A DNA stretch of 6,382 nucleotides from Pirellulaceae bacterium (GTDB taxonomy: Bacteria > Planctomycetota > Planctomycetia > Pirellulales > Pirellulaceae), in NCBI GenBank assembly GCA_020846515.1, contig JADLDX010000414.1, forward strand, positions 1 through 6,382, given 5' to 3'. Positions 1 to 6,382 of this stretch are shown here, piece after piece. Numbering within the stretch: the stretch's first letter is position 1; the number at the start of each line of letters is the position of its first letter. Under the pieces are notes generated by a model. That model searched no databases. It was not told the DNA's origin and saw only the letters and a list, made by a program, of their open reading frames with translations. A program made the position numbers and the translations under genes.

Positions 1-2484
1 ATCCATGACGTTCTGAGTCAGTCCATTGGTAAAGATGACTCGCAGATCATCGGCCTTTTGCGCTGGCAGACCAAAATGAACCTGCGGTGAATCAATGACA
101 CGAGCTTGATAGCGGCCACCGGCCCAAAGCTCGACGACACCGCCATAACCATAATGATTGTTATTGCCGCCTTTATTGTCGCTAATGCCGCGTACTCGCG
201 CCGACAAATAGTGCCCGGGCGATGCTGGCGATACCTTCACGACCCAGACCTCGCCATCAACACGTGTCAGCAATTCCAAGCGCCCATCGCCATCAATGTC
301 CTGTACATCCAAACCAACCACTGCCTGGCTGATCAATGCATAAGACGTAGCACTAAAACGCTGACCATCGCCGAGGTAGGCATTCAAGCCGCCCGCACCT
401 GCCACACACAGGTCCAGCCAACCGTCCAAATTCAGATCGCAAACCTTCAAGGTTTCAGTCGGCTTGGCTTCAGTCGGCTTGGCCTCGGGCAGATTCGCTT
501 CGGGCAGCTTCAGACTGACGCGACGTGTGACGTTCAGTTGCCCAGGCGCGGTCGTGCGCGTCAGCAAACTTTCAACACTCTTTTCAGTAAGCACGCACCA
601 ATCCCACGATGCGTTGCCATCCAATTCCGCCACTGCCAGATTCGCCGCAGCCGCATCGATGGGCTGCTCGCCCTGGTCAAATTCACGGAAACGCAGTTGA
701 CTATGTAGAATGTTTTCCAGCACAGCCAGATAAGGCGCGGTCACTGATGAACAGACCAGATCTATATCTAAATCGCGGTCATAGTCGCAGGCCACCAGAC
801 TCGTGGGTAGCCAACCGGCCGGCGGCAGCGAACTAAAAGCGGTCACATCTTCAAAGGTGCGATTGCCGTTGTTCTGCAACAGTCGAAGACCTGAATCGGT
901 ACTGATCACCAAATCCAGATCGCCATCGCTCTCGAGTTCCAGCGGCAAAACCTGCCGAACACGCGTCAGCGAAGCGAGGCCCGGCACCTGGTCGTGAATG
1001 ATCCATGAATTGGGATCAGTGGAAACGTTGGGATCACTGTTTGGTTTGGGCGAAACAACGATGATCTGGCTGCGGTCCCACACGACAATTTCTTGGATCG
1101 TATCGTGGCTGAGCGAGTTGTCGGCTGGTGCCGCGTCGGGCACAGTGGGAGTTGCCGGCGATGTCGGCAGCGTACGATCGATGCGCGGCCGCTGGGGGTT
1201 GTCCACGGACCAAAGGTCCACGATCACCAACCCCGTCGGTTCGAAAGGCAAAGTCAACTTGGATAGTGCAGTCGCTGGCGATTTGGGATCGATCAAACGC
1301 AACTGGTTGCCCTGAAGGGCCACTATTTCGAAATCGCGATCGACATCGTAGTCATACCAGGCCAGTCTGGATGCCACTGGCTCGGCATCGGGTAATGTCG
1401 GCTCGCTCTGTGCGCTATCCGGAATACGTTCCACCGACGAGACGATTGACGTAACCACGACCGGTGGCAAGGCAGTTGCTGGAGCAGCATTGGTTTGACT
1501 GACCGCGACGCGCCACTTTTCGAGGAACGAGGTGTTCAGCAGTGCCATAAAGTCGGGATTGACCAGACGTCGATCCGACTGGAAGGCGGAACTGCTGCGC
1601 AAGATATTAAGCCAAGCGCGAACGCGGGCCGCTCGGCTCCAATCGCCCGCCGAGACCTGTTGGCCCACCGTCTTGATAAGTTCCGCAGGTTGAATGCGCG
1701 CGGCATCGGGCAACATGGGCAAGAGTGGCTGGGACAATTCCAGCGACGCCGTCAAGACTTCCAGCAAGCGGGCATCTTTCTGCTCGAGCAAACCTTCGCC
1801 TGCCCGCACTAGGAGCAACATGTTCCGAGGTGTTGATTTCCAAGCTTGATAAATCGCTTCGGTAGCCCGCGGGGTCACTTCGGGCCAATCCAATTGCAGC
1901 TCTTCGGCGAGGTCTATTAAACGTCCCACCAACCAGAGTTGATCGGGACGCTGCTTAAGAGCGGCCAATATCTTTTCGGTCGCCTGTTGGCGCAGCGCTA
2001 GCGACTGCTCGTCTGACTGGTCACGCGAACGAGTCTCCAGCAGCACCGACTCCAACAACACTTGTTTGCCCGTGGCTTCATCGCCAGAGACTTGCGTGGC
2101 CACCAATCGCGCCAAGACGCGATCGGCCTCGGCATAGGCATCTTGCAATTGCGATTGGAGTGCTTCCAGCTTGGTCGCATCGGTGACCGAGCCACTAGAC
2201 AGAGTGGAATTCGTATCGGATATCCACTTGAGAACGGTCACCGCTTGATTGAGCAGCAGATCGCGATCGTTGGGCCGCGCAGTCAACAACTCGGTCCAAC
2301 CAGCCATGGCCCCGCGATAGTCTTGACCATTTTCGGCTAAGGCGACGATCTGGACGGCGCGAGTGAGCATCTGAGGCGAAATTGCTTCGCCGGCGATGTC
2401 TTTTTTCACCGGCCGCACAAACCACAGCGCTGCGCCCACGCCGATTAACAGACCTAACGCAAGCAGTACACCGTTCCGCCTCAC
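1..2484 (-). CDS. Membrane-anchored TPR-like / FG-GAP (VCBS) repeat protein with C-terminal ASPIC/UnbV domain (CRTAC1-like), 3' end cut by window edge
   Basis: I translated this frame by hand: 828 codons with no stop from a GTG at 2484 to the left edge, so the C-terminus is missing. Residues 5-23 are a hydrophobic signal-anchor after RRN and before RPVKK, which would place the rest outside the cytoplasm. Residues 30-330 are alpha-helical and TPR-like (for example around 50-85, 169-200 and 207-235). Pro/Ala/Thr-rich linkers lie near 330-368 and 435-457. Six acidic FG-GAP/VCBS loops end at about 387, 525, 576, 629, 692 and 738; the last two are canonical (DLNLDGWLDL, DIDGDGRLEL). LLQNNGNRTFEDVT (535-548) is a typical blade strand of this family. 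Residues 749-828 match ASPIC/UnbV (VHFGLP, then ADDLRVIFTNGLTQN). Such proteins are probably calcium-binding beta-propellers; substrate and role are unknown. The start is supported by GAGGG six bases upstream and an in-frame TGA at 2515-2517. Confidence 0.9.
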   Translation of the reverse strand, partial: MRRNGVLLALGLLIGVGAALWFVRPVKKDIAGEAISPQMLTRAVQIVALAENGQDYRGAMAGWTELLTARPNDRDLLLNQAVTVLKWISDTNSTLSSGSVTDATKLEALQSQLQDAYAEADRVLARLVATQVSGDEATGKQVLLESVLLETRSRDQSDEQSLALRQQATEKILAALKQRPDQLWLVGRLIDLAEELQLDWPEVTPRATEAIYQAWKSTPRNMLLLVRAGEGLLEQKDARLLEVLTASLELSQPLLPMLPDAARIQPAELIKTVGQQVSAGDWSRAARVRAWLNILRSSSAFQSDRRLVNPDFMALLNTSFLEKWRVAVSQTNAAPATALPPVVVTSIVSSVERIPDSAQSEPTLPDAEPVASRLAWYDYDVDRDFEIVALQGNQLRLIDPKSPATALSKLTLPFEPTGLVIVDLWSVDNPQRPRIDRTLPTSPATPTVPDAAPADNSLSHDTIQEIVVWDRSQIIVVSPKPNSDPNVSTDPNSWIIHDQVPGLASLTRVRQVLPLELESDGDLDLVISTDSGLRLLQNNGNRTFEDVTAFSSLPPAGWLPTSLVACDYDRDLDIDLVCSSVTAPYLAVLENILHSQLRFREFDQGEQPIDAAAANLAVAELDGNASWDWCVLTEKSVESLLTRTTAPGQLNVTRRVSLKLPEANLPEAKPTEAKPTETLKVCDLNLDGWLDLCVAGAGGLNAYLGDGQRFSATSYALISQAVVGLDVQDIDGDGRLELLTRVDGEVWVVKVSPASPGHYLSARVRGISDNKGGNNNHYGYGGVVELWAGGRYQARVIDSPQVHFGLPAQKADDLRVIFTNGLTQNVMD
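454..513 (-). repeat. Four 15-bp in-frame units encoding a pentapeptide repeat
   Basis: Two perfect plus-strand copies of TTCAGTCGGCTTGGC (454-468 and 469-483) are followed by two diverged units (484-498 and 499-513). On the coding minus strand they give LKLPE, ANLPE, AKPTE, AKPTE (residues 658-677). The tract lies between the fourth and fifth FG-GAP loops of the VCBS protein and looks like an expandable Pro/Glu/Lys linker or surface loop. The perfect copies suggest recent slippage duplication. Confidence 0.85.
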
Positions 2485-2490
2485 AGTCGT

Positions 2491-2496
2491 CCCTCT
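2491..2496 (-). promoter_or_regulatory. Ribosome binding site of the VCBS-repeat gene
   Basis: On the minus strand AGAGGG lies six bases upstream of the GTG at 2484. It decides the start: the only upstream in-frame alternatives are a TTA/CTG stretch directly after the in-frame TGA at 2515-2517, and no ATG is available near the membrane anchor. Confidence 0.7.
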
Positions 2497-2504
2497 GTTC
2501 TGCT

Positions 2505-2530
2505 CGTTTAACAGTCAGCCGTAGGCGTAC
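2505..2530 (+). repeat. Repeat copy A (forward)
   Basis: It begins CGTTTAACAGTCAGCC and ends GGCGTAC. It carries GTAGGC where D and E specify GCAGGC, the single mismatch of the A:D and A:E stems. It lies only 20 bases upstream of the GTG of the VCBS-repeat gene, so it would fall in that gene's 5' untranslated region or promoter. Confidence 0.9.
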
Positions 2531-2531
2531 T

Positions 2532-2559
2532 CGTTTGATATAGCCAGCCGCAGGCGTAC
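2532..2559 (+). repeat. Repeat copy B (forward, diverged left half)
   Basis: The right half AGCCGCAGGCGTAC is perfect, as is the first CGTTT. The middle (GATATAGCC) differs from the AACAGTC of the other copies and is two bases longer. It starts one base after copy A, so A and B form a direct tandem. Confidence 0.85.
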
Positions 2560-2561
2560 TT

Positions 2562-2583
2562 CGTTTAGCATTCGCAGGAGTAC
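2562..2583 (+). repeat. Repeat copy C (forward, degenerate)
   Basis: A shortened copy: CGTTTAGCATTCGCAGGAGTAC keeps the CGTTTA start, the CGCAGG core and the GTAC end but has lost about four bases in the middle. It is read as a decayed member of the same family because it continues the tandem order of A and B at similar spacing. Confidence 0.65.
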
Positions 2584-2617
2584 TCGTTCACCAGTCCTGG
2601 CTCGCATTGTACGCAGA

Positions 2618-2643
2618 GTACGCCTGCGGCTGACTGTTAAACG
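2618..2643 (-). repeat. Repeat copy D (inverted)
   Basis: GTACGCCTGCGGCTGACTGT followed by TAAACG. It is identical to copy E over at least 28 bases including flanks (2617-2644 against 2654-2681) and is the reverse complement of copy A with one mismatch. D and E start 37 bases apart. Confidence 0.92.
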
Positions 2644-2654
2644 ACAGTAGCACA

Positions 2655-2680
2655 GTACGCCTGCGGCTGACTGTTAAACG
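2655..2680 (-). repeat. Repeat copy E (inverted), adjacent to the acnA stop codon
   Basis: It is identical to copy D and ends 12 bases short of the acnA stop codon (2693-2695), so in the acnA transcript it is the first structure after translation ends. Pairing with copy A would close the outer stem of the nested hairpin, with 124 bases between the arms. Confidence 0.92.
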
Positions 2681-2692
2681 ATGAGCAACCTA

Positions 2693-5410
2693 TTACGACT
2701 CGGCCAATTTGCGAAGCACGCTTGGCAAAATGCCGCCACCTTTGTAGTAATCCAGTTCAACGGGCGTATCGATACGCACCATGGCTTGGAATTCCGTTTT
2801 CTTGCCATCGGGTGCGACGGCCGTCACGGTCATTTCACCGCGCGGGGTCAGGGATTGCCCGGGCGAGCCGATGGTGAAGGTCTCGTCGCCGGTCAAACCG
2901 AGCGTACGATGCGATTGACCTGCCAGGAACTGCAGAGGCAAGACGCCCATGCCGACCAGGTTGCTGCGGTGAATGCGTTCGTAACTGACCGCGATCACAG
3001 CGCGGATGCCAAGCAGAATAGTGCCTTTGGCCGCCCAGTCGCGACTGCTACCGGTACCGTATTCGGCACCGGCCAACACGACCAGCGGCACATGGTCATT
3101 GCGATACTGCATGGCCGCGTCATAGATGCTCATCACATTGCCGCTTGGCAAATGTTTGGTCACGCCGCCATCGATCTCCGGCGTCATCTCGTTGCGAATG
3201 CGAATATTCGCAAAGGTACCGCGGACCATGACGCGATCGTTACCGCGTCGAGCCCCGTAGCTGTTGAAGTCTACCGGTTCGACCCCGTTATCGATCAAGT
3301 ACTTGCCAGCGGGCGAAGCCTTCGCGATCGATCCGGCCGGCGAGATATGGTCGGTGGTGACCGAATCGCCGAACACGGCCAGGCAGCGTGCATGGCTGAT
3401 CGATGTGGGAGCCACGGCATCGCGGGTGATGCCTTCCAAAAACGGTGGCAATTGAATGTAAGTGCTGGCTGGATCCCATTGATACAAGTCGCCTCGGCTG
3501 GTCTCGATCGCGTTCCAGCGCTCATTGGACGTAAAGGCACTTTCATACTGAGTCTTAAACATCTCCGGTAGAACCGACGATTCAATGGTCTCCTGGATCT
3601 CGGCCGCCGATGGCCAAATGTCGCGCAGATAAACATCTTTGCCGGCGCTGTCTTGACCAAGCGGTTCGGTTTCGAAGTCGATATCCATCGTACCGGCCAG
3701 CGCATAGGCCACAACCAACGGTGGGCTGGCCAAGTAATTGGCGCGCGTCAGCGGGTTGACGCGACCTTCGAAGTTGCGATTACCGCTCAGCACAGCGGCG
3801 GCCACCAGATTGCCTCCGCGAATAGCTTCGGAGACTGGCTCCGGAAGTGGACCGCTGTTGCCAATACAAGGTGTGCAGCCGTAACCCACTACATAAAAGC
3901 CTAGCTGGGCCAAGGCTTCGATGACGCCGGCATGGGTCAAATAGTCAGTAACCACGCGTGAACCAGGGGCCAACGATGTTTTCACGTAAGGCTTGACCGT
4001 CAAGCCGCGCGCTACGGCTCGTTTGGCCAACAAGCCAGCCCCGAGCATTACCGACGGATTGGAAGTGTTGGTGCAACTGGTGATCGCGGCAATCACCACG
4101 GCTCCATGGGCGATGGTCGCAGAATGTCCATTGTCATTCACTGTGCCTGTCGCCTTCAACTGATCGTCGGTCAGTCCAAAACCTCGCTGGGCAACCGGCG
4201 CGCTTAGCGCTTGAGCAAACGACTTTTTGACTTGTGTTAGCGGCACACGATCTTGGGGTCGCTTGGGACCAGCCAACGCAGGCTCGACATTGCCCAAATC
4301 CAGTCGCAAGACTTTGGTGTAATTTAAGGCCGGACCGTCATCGGTCCGGAATAACCCTTGCGCGCGTGAGTAGGCCTCGACCAGGCCGACCAATTCTGCG
4401 CTGCGGCCCGTGCGTCGCAGATACCGCAGCGTTTCGCTGTCCACAGGGAAGTAACCCATGGTCGCGCCATATTCGGGAGCCATATTGGCGATCGTGGCGC
4501 GATCGGCCAGCGACATCACACCCACACCAGGTCCGAAGAACTCGACAAATTTGCCGACGACACCTTCCTTGCGCAAGATCTCAGTCACCATCAGCACCAG
4601 GTCGGTCGCCGTGGCGCCGGCGGGTAATTGACCACTGAGCTCCATGCCCACCACTTCGGGCAACAACATATACAGTGGTTGGCCCAGCATGGCCGCTTCG
4701 GCTTCAATCCCACCCACGCCCCAACCCAAGACACCCAAACCGTTGATCATGGTGGTATGACTGTCCGTACCGACCAGCGAATCGGGCAGGGCGACTGGGC
4801 CCAGTTCATCCTTACGCACGAACACGCTTTGAGCCAGATATTCCAGGTTCACCTGGTGCACGATGCCGGTATTGGGCGGCACGACGCGGAAGTTATCAAA
4901 CGCTTGCTGGCCCCAACGCAGGAATTCATAGCGTTCCTTGTTGCGTTCAAACTCGACGTCCACATTGCGTTGCAGCGAATCGGCCTGGCCAAAGAAATCG
5001 ACTTGTACCGAGTGATCGATGACCAGGTCGACGGGAATGAGCGGGTTGATTTTGCGAGGATTTCCGCCCAACGCTTGCATACCCACACGCATAGCGGCCA
5101 AGTCAACGATGGCCGGCACGCCCGTGAAATCTTGCAGCACCACGCGGGCGGGCATAAAGGGAATTTCAACTTCCGCAGGCTTGGCTGCGTTCCATTTGGC
5201 CAGTTTTTCTACATCTTCAGCCGTGACCACGTAACCATCGCAGTTCCGCAGAGCCGCCTCAAGCAGGATGCGAATGGAAAAGGGCAAGCGTGAGACTTCA
5301 CCCACGCCGGTCTTTTCCAAGCGGTTCAGATCGTAGAAGCCAACAGGACCAGTTGGACTGTTAAAAGTGCTTCGGGCGCCAAATGGATCTCGCTGAGCGG
5401 TCTGTGCCAT
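2693..5410 (-). CDS. acnA: Aconitate hydratase, AcnA type
   Basis: A complete 905-residue enzyme that isomerises citrate to isocitrate through cis-aconitate in the TCA cycle, in the cytoplasm, using a [4Fe-4S] cluster. Family marks in order: [15 protein letters not shown] (94-108), DHSVQVD (132-138), HQVNLEYL (185-192), [18 protein letters not shown] with catalytic Asp216/His218, cluster ligands Cys446 ([10 protein letters not shown]) and Cys512/Cys515 ([11 protein letters not shown]), swivel-domain start [14 protein letters not shown] (680-693), [18 protein letters not shown] (716-733) and catalytic GTGSSRDW (about 785-792). The C-terminal swivel domain marks AcnA rather than AcnB. By memory the cysteines sit 11 residues later than in E. 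coli AcnA, consistent with a slightly longer N-terminus. The frame stays open upstream to 5668, but the extra 86 residues do not resemble aconitase; ATG at 5410 gives the normal family length, with a weak GAGA seven bases upstream. No missing residue or frameshift is seen. Confidence 0.98.
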   Translation of the reverse strand: MAQTAQRDPFGARSTFNSPTGPVGFYDLNRLEKTGVGEVSRLPFSIRILLEAALRNCDGYVVTAEDVEKLAKWNAAKPAEVEIPFMPARVVLQDFTGVPAIVDLAAMRVGMQALGGNPRKINPLIPVDLVIDHSVQVDFFGQADSLQRNVDVEFERNKERYEFLRWGQQAFDNFRVVPPNTGIVHQVNLEYLAQSVFVRKDELGPVALPDSLVGTDSHTTMINGLGVLGWGVGGIEAEAAMLGQPLYMLLPEVVGMELSGQLPAGATATDLVLMVTEILRKEGVVGKFVEFFGPGVGVMSLADRATIANMAPEYGATMGYFPVDSETLRYLRRTGRSAELVGLVEAYSRAQGLFRTDDGPALNYTKVLRLDLGNVEPALAGPKRPQDRVPLTQVKKSFAQALSAPVAQRGFGLTDDQLKATGTVNDNGHSATIAHGAVVIAAITSCTNTSNPSVMLGAGLLAKRAVARGLTVKPYVKTSLAPGSRVVTDYLTHAGVIEALAQLGFYVVGYGCTPCIGNSGPLPEPVSEAIRGGNLVAAAVLSGNRNFEGRVNPLTRANYLASPPLVVAYALAGTMDIDFETEPLGQDSAGKDVYLRDIWPSAAEIQETIESSVLPEMFKTQYESAFTSNERWNAIETSRGDLYQWDPASTYIQLPPFLEGITRDAVAPTSISHARCLAVFGDSVTTDHISPAGSIAKASPAGKYLIDNGVEPVDFNSYGARRGNDRVMVRGTFANIRIRNEMTPEIDGGVTKHLPSGNVMSIYDAAMQYRNDHVPLVVLAGAEYGTGSSRDWAAKGTILLGIRAVIAVSYERIHRSNLVGMGVLPLQFLAGQSHRTLGLTGDETFTIGSPGQSLTPRGEMTVTAVAPDGKKTEFQAMVRIDTPVELDYYKGGGILPSVLRKLAES

Positions 5411-5634
5411 GTTGTAATCTCGAACGCAAAGTTCTCTAATCGGTGACGGATAAACTGGAAACGCGCAAGTTGCTATACGGCAGCCACTGGCAAACCAGCC
5501 CAACTGGCAACTTAGCGATCTGGCCCACACTACGGTCGGATTCACTAAAGATTTGCCGCCGGGAACGAGCCCTGGCCAACCTGCAACAGTTTTGAATGTC
5601 GCATTGTAACTATCCCAAGGTAAGATTGCACAGT
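5411..5634. promoter_or_regulatory. Divergent intergenic region between acnA and the right-hand membrane-protein gene
   Basis: These 224 bases must hold the acnA promoter (minus strand) and probably that of the plus-strand gene. I see no convincing -35/-10 pair on either strand. Visible structure: a direct repeat ACTGGCAA at 5486-5493 and 5503-5510 (17-bp period, with CTGG/CCAG dyads between) and an inverted repeat AAGTTGC/GCAACTT (5467-5473 and 5507-5513) bracketing it. These could be operator half-sites about 60-105 bases upstream of the acnA start; the regulator is unknown. Confidence 0.45.
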
Positions 5635-6382
5635 ATGTTAGCGGTCCGACATGGTTCGAATTGGGCATTTGCTTCCCTTTGGGCGTGCAGCACTCTGGTC
5701 GCCTGGCTCATCGCTTGCAACTCGTCCCCACTATCAACTCAGTCGGCAACAAGGTCGGCAACAAGGTCGGCAACAAGGTCGGCAACTCAGTCGGCAACAC
5801 AGTCGGCAGCCGGACTGACCGTCGTGGCTTGCCTGACGCACTTGGTGACCGTTGGCTTGCGCCGCCCCTATTGGCGCTTTCGAAATGCTCGTGTTGCCCG
5901 CCGAGCCGATCTGACCAGTGAACTCGATGCTCAGCCAACCAATGGCTGGTGGGCCGCTTGCGACTCGCACGACCACCCACTGACCTGGCTGCTAGCCTGG
6001 ACATCCCAAACCCATGTGCTGGGTTGTTTAATCTTGCTGAATAACGATTGGGTCAGTGCGCTGCCAGCGGTCGTGGTCGGCTTAACCGTGGAACTAGTGC
6101 TTTGGCCGTTCAGTCCCGCCGACTGGCAAGAACGCCTCCGTCAGTTTGCTGAGCGAGAGCATGATCTGGACCAACAATACGGCCCACCCCCCAACCAACC
6201 CACCCACCTGGACCAACAGCCCGATCAACAACGCGCGGGGCAAACAGCTGAGCAAACTGCCGATCAAGCCGCTGAGCAAATGGCCCTGACGATTGACGCC
6301 CGGAATTGGCAGCGAGGGGCAACGCAGGGACAACTTCCAACCGGCGAGAACTTTATGACTGGCTGGATTCGCTATCAGCTTG
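5635..6382 (+). CDS. Unrecognised membrane protein with Ser-Ala-Thr and Glu/Asp-Gln repeat tracts, 3' end cut by window edge
   Basis: The frame is open for 249 codons from ATG 5635 to the right edge. I do not recognise the family. Residues 10-28 are a hydrophobic segment after a short basic start and end in LIAC, which fits a lipobox with Cys28 but could equally be a first membrane helix. A (Ser-Ala-Thr-Arg/Gln)n tract follows (37-56), then hydrophobic segments at about 58-75, 115-136 and 141-158. A hydrophilic Gln-rich region comes next (162-240), with PPPNQP near 184-189 and a DQ/EQ four-residue repeat (193-216). The last visible stretch is [13 protein letters not shown]. Three later membrane segments make a simple lipoprotein less likely than a multi-pass inner-membrane protein with a cytoplasmic or periplasmic tail. 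The start is uncertain: in-frame ATG 5596 and TTG 5626 (AAGG five bases upstream) are alternatives, with a stop at 5593. Its neighbour acnA is divergent. Confidence 0.72.
   Translation, partial: MLAVRHGSNWAFASLWACSTLVAWLIACNSSPLSTQSATRSATRSATRSATQSATQSAAGLTVVACLTHLVTVGLRRPYWRFRNARVARRADLTSELDAQPTNGWWAACDSHDHPLTWLLAWTSQTHVLGCLILLNNDWVSALPAVVVGLTVELVLWPFSPADWQERLRQFAEREHDLDQQYGPPPNQPTHLDQQPDQQRAGQTAEQTADQAAEQMALTIDARNWQRGATQGQLPTGENFMTGWIRYQL
5743..5802 (+). repeat. Five 12-bp tandem units encoding Ser-Ala-Thr-Arg/Gln
   Basis: Three perfect TCGGCAACAAGG units (5743-5778) are followed by TCGGCAACTCAG and TCGGCAACACAG; half units flank the array (TCAACTCAG before, TCGGCA after). It encodes SATR three times and SATQ twice (residues 37-56) just after the first hydrophobic segment. 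Because the unit is a multiple of three, gain or loss of copies keeps the frame and changes only linker length. Confidence 0.92.
6211..6282 (+). repeat. Degenerate 12-bp-period tract encoding Asp/Glu-Gln tetrapeptides
   Basis: Six four-codon units with a CAA in the same place: [24 protein letters not shown] (residues 193-216). The clearest nucleotide copies are 6244-6255, 6256-6267 and 6268-6279. A separate LDQQ occurs upstream at residues 178-181. It lies in the hydrophilic tail of the same protein as the SATR array and has the same unit length but an unrelated sequence. Confidence 0.7.

Larger units (their letters stand above)
2505..2680. repeat. Mosaic cluster of five GCCGCAGGCGTAC-type repeats forming a nested inverted repeat
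   Basis: Copies A (2505-2530), B (2532-2559) and C (2562-2583, degraded) point one way; D (2618-2643) and E (2655-2680) point the other, and a fragment, gtacgcag, sits at 2609-2616. D and E are identical. A differs from their reverse complement at one of 26 positions. B shares 14 perfect bases with the complement of D. A can therefore pair with E (or D) while B pairs with D, with the small palindrome ccagtcctgg (2591-2600) in the apical loop region. The core GCCGCAGGC is itself a minimal GCC/GGC hairpin. The arrangement recalls REP/BIME-type mosaics. No transposase-like gene is present in the window. Confidence 0.9.

Noticed and set aside
106..708. 200-codon plus-strand open frame
   Set aside because: It is the reverse of the VCBS/UnbV coding region; the minus-strand frame shows clear family motifs and runs on far beyond both ends.
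2505..2680. CRISPR array
   Set aside because: Copies are in both orientations, the spacing is irregular (about 2 to 34 bases), copies are unequal and no cas gene is present.
2505..2680. Insertion sequence or attL/attR pair
   Set aside because: The inverted copies enclose at most 124 bases with no coding potential and no evident target-site duplication, so it is at best a non-autonomous repeat.
2681..3571. 296-codon plus-strand open frame antisense to the 3' end of acnA, starting at the ATG just after repeat E
   Set aside because: It lies almost wholly inside the certain acnA gene, its composition (rich in His, Gln, Arg, Asp) is that of a complementary-strand shadow, and no ribosome binding site or domain is visible.
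4628..5293. 221-codon plus-strand open frame antisense to the N-terminal part of acnA
   Set aside because: His- and Gln-rich translation typical of the reverse of a GC-rich gene, fully covered by conserved aconitase sequence on the other strand.
5411..5668. N-terminal extension of acnA by 86 residues from an upstream ATG
   Set aside because: The added sequence is not aconitase-like, overlaps the start of the divergent gene, and would make the protein about 100 residues longer than E. coli AcnA; ATG 5410 gives the expected length.
5661..5921. 86-codon plus-strand frame with (Asn-Lys-Val-Gly)n repeats
   Set aside because: Shifted reading of the same array; it stops at 5921 while the 5635 frame continues, and it has no better start signal.
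5708..6004. Minus-strand frames of 98 and 80 codons with Leu-Pro-Thr or Cys-Arg repeats
   Set aside because: The repetitive translations are only the 12-bp array read on the other strand; the plus-strand frame is far longer, has membrane segments and stays open to the edge.

Overview
The window (about 55% GC by eye) most likely comes from a planctomycete, probably a member of the Pirellulales. The lineage call is an inference with three supports: a large anchored helical-repeat plus FG-GAP/VCBS plus ASPIC/UnbV protein of a kind abundant in that phylum, loosely packed genes with weak ribosome binding sites, and an intergenic cluster of GCCGCAGGCGTAC-type repeats that resembles elements I associate with these genomes. 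No 16S or marker phylogeny was possible.

Layout from left to right. (1) Positions 2484 to 1, minus strand: an 828-codon GTG-started open frame that runs off the left edge. It encodes an N-terminally anchored exported protein with a helical TPR-like part, six FG-GAP/VCBS-type acidic loops and a C-terminal ASPIC/UnbV domain. (2) Positions 2485 to 2692: a 208-bp gap almost filled by five copies of a repeat of about 26 bp, three in one orientation and two in the other, able to fold into a nested hairpin. (3) Positions 5410 to 2693, minus strand: a complete acnA-type aconitate hydratase of 905 residues with all three iron-sulfur cysteines. (4) Positions 5411 to 5634: a 224-bp divergent intergenic region. 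(5) Positions 5635 to 6382, plus strand: the first 249 codons of an unrecognised membrane protein with two separate in-frame 12-bp-period repeat tracts, cut by the right edge.

Functionally, acnA is a housekeeping TCA-cycle gene. The exported VCBS protein lies downstream of it on the same strand, but the repeat hairpin between them argues against simple co-translation, and nothing links their functions. The right-hand gene is divergent from acnA and could share its control region. I found no mobile element, RNA gene or CRISPR array. The best candidates for a second look are the mosaic repeat cluster beside the acnA stop codon and the two genes that run off the window edges.
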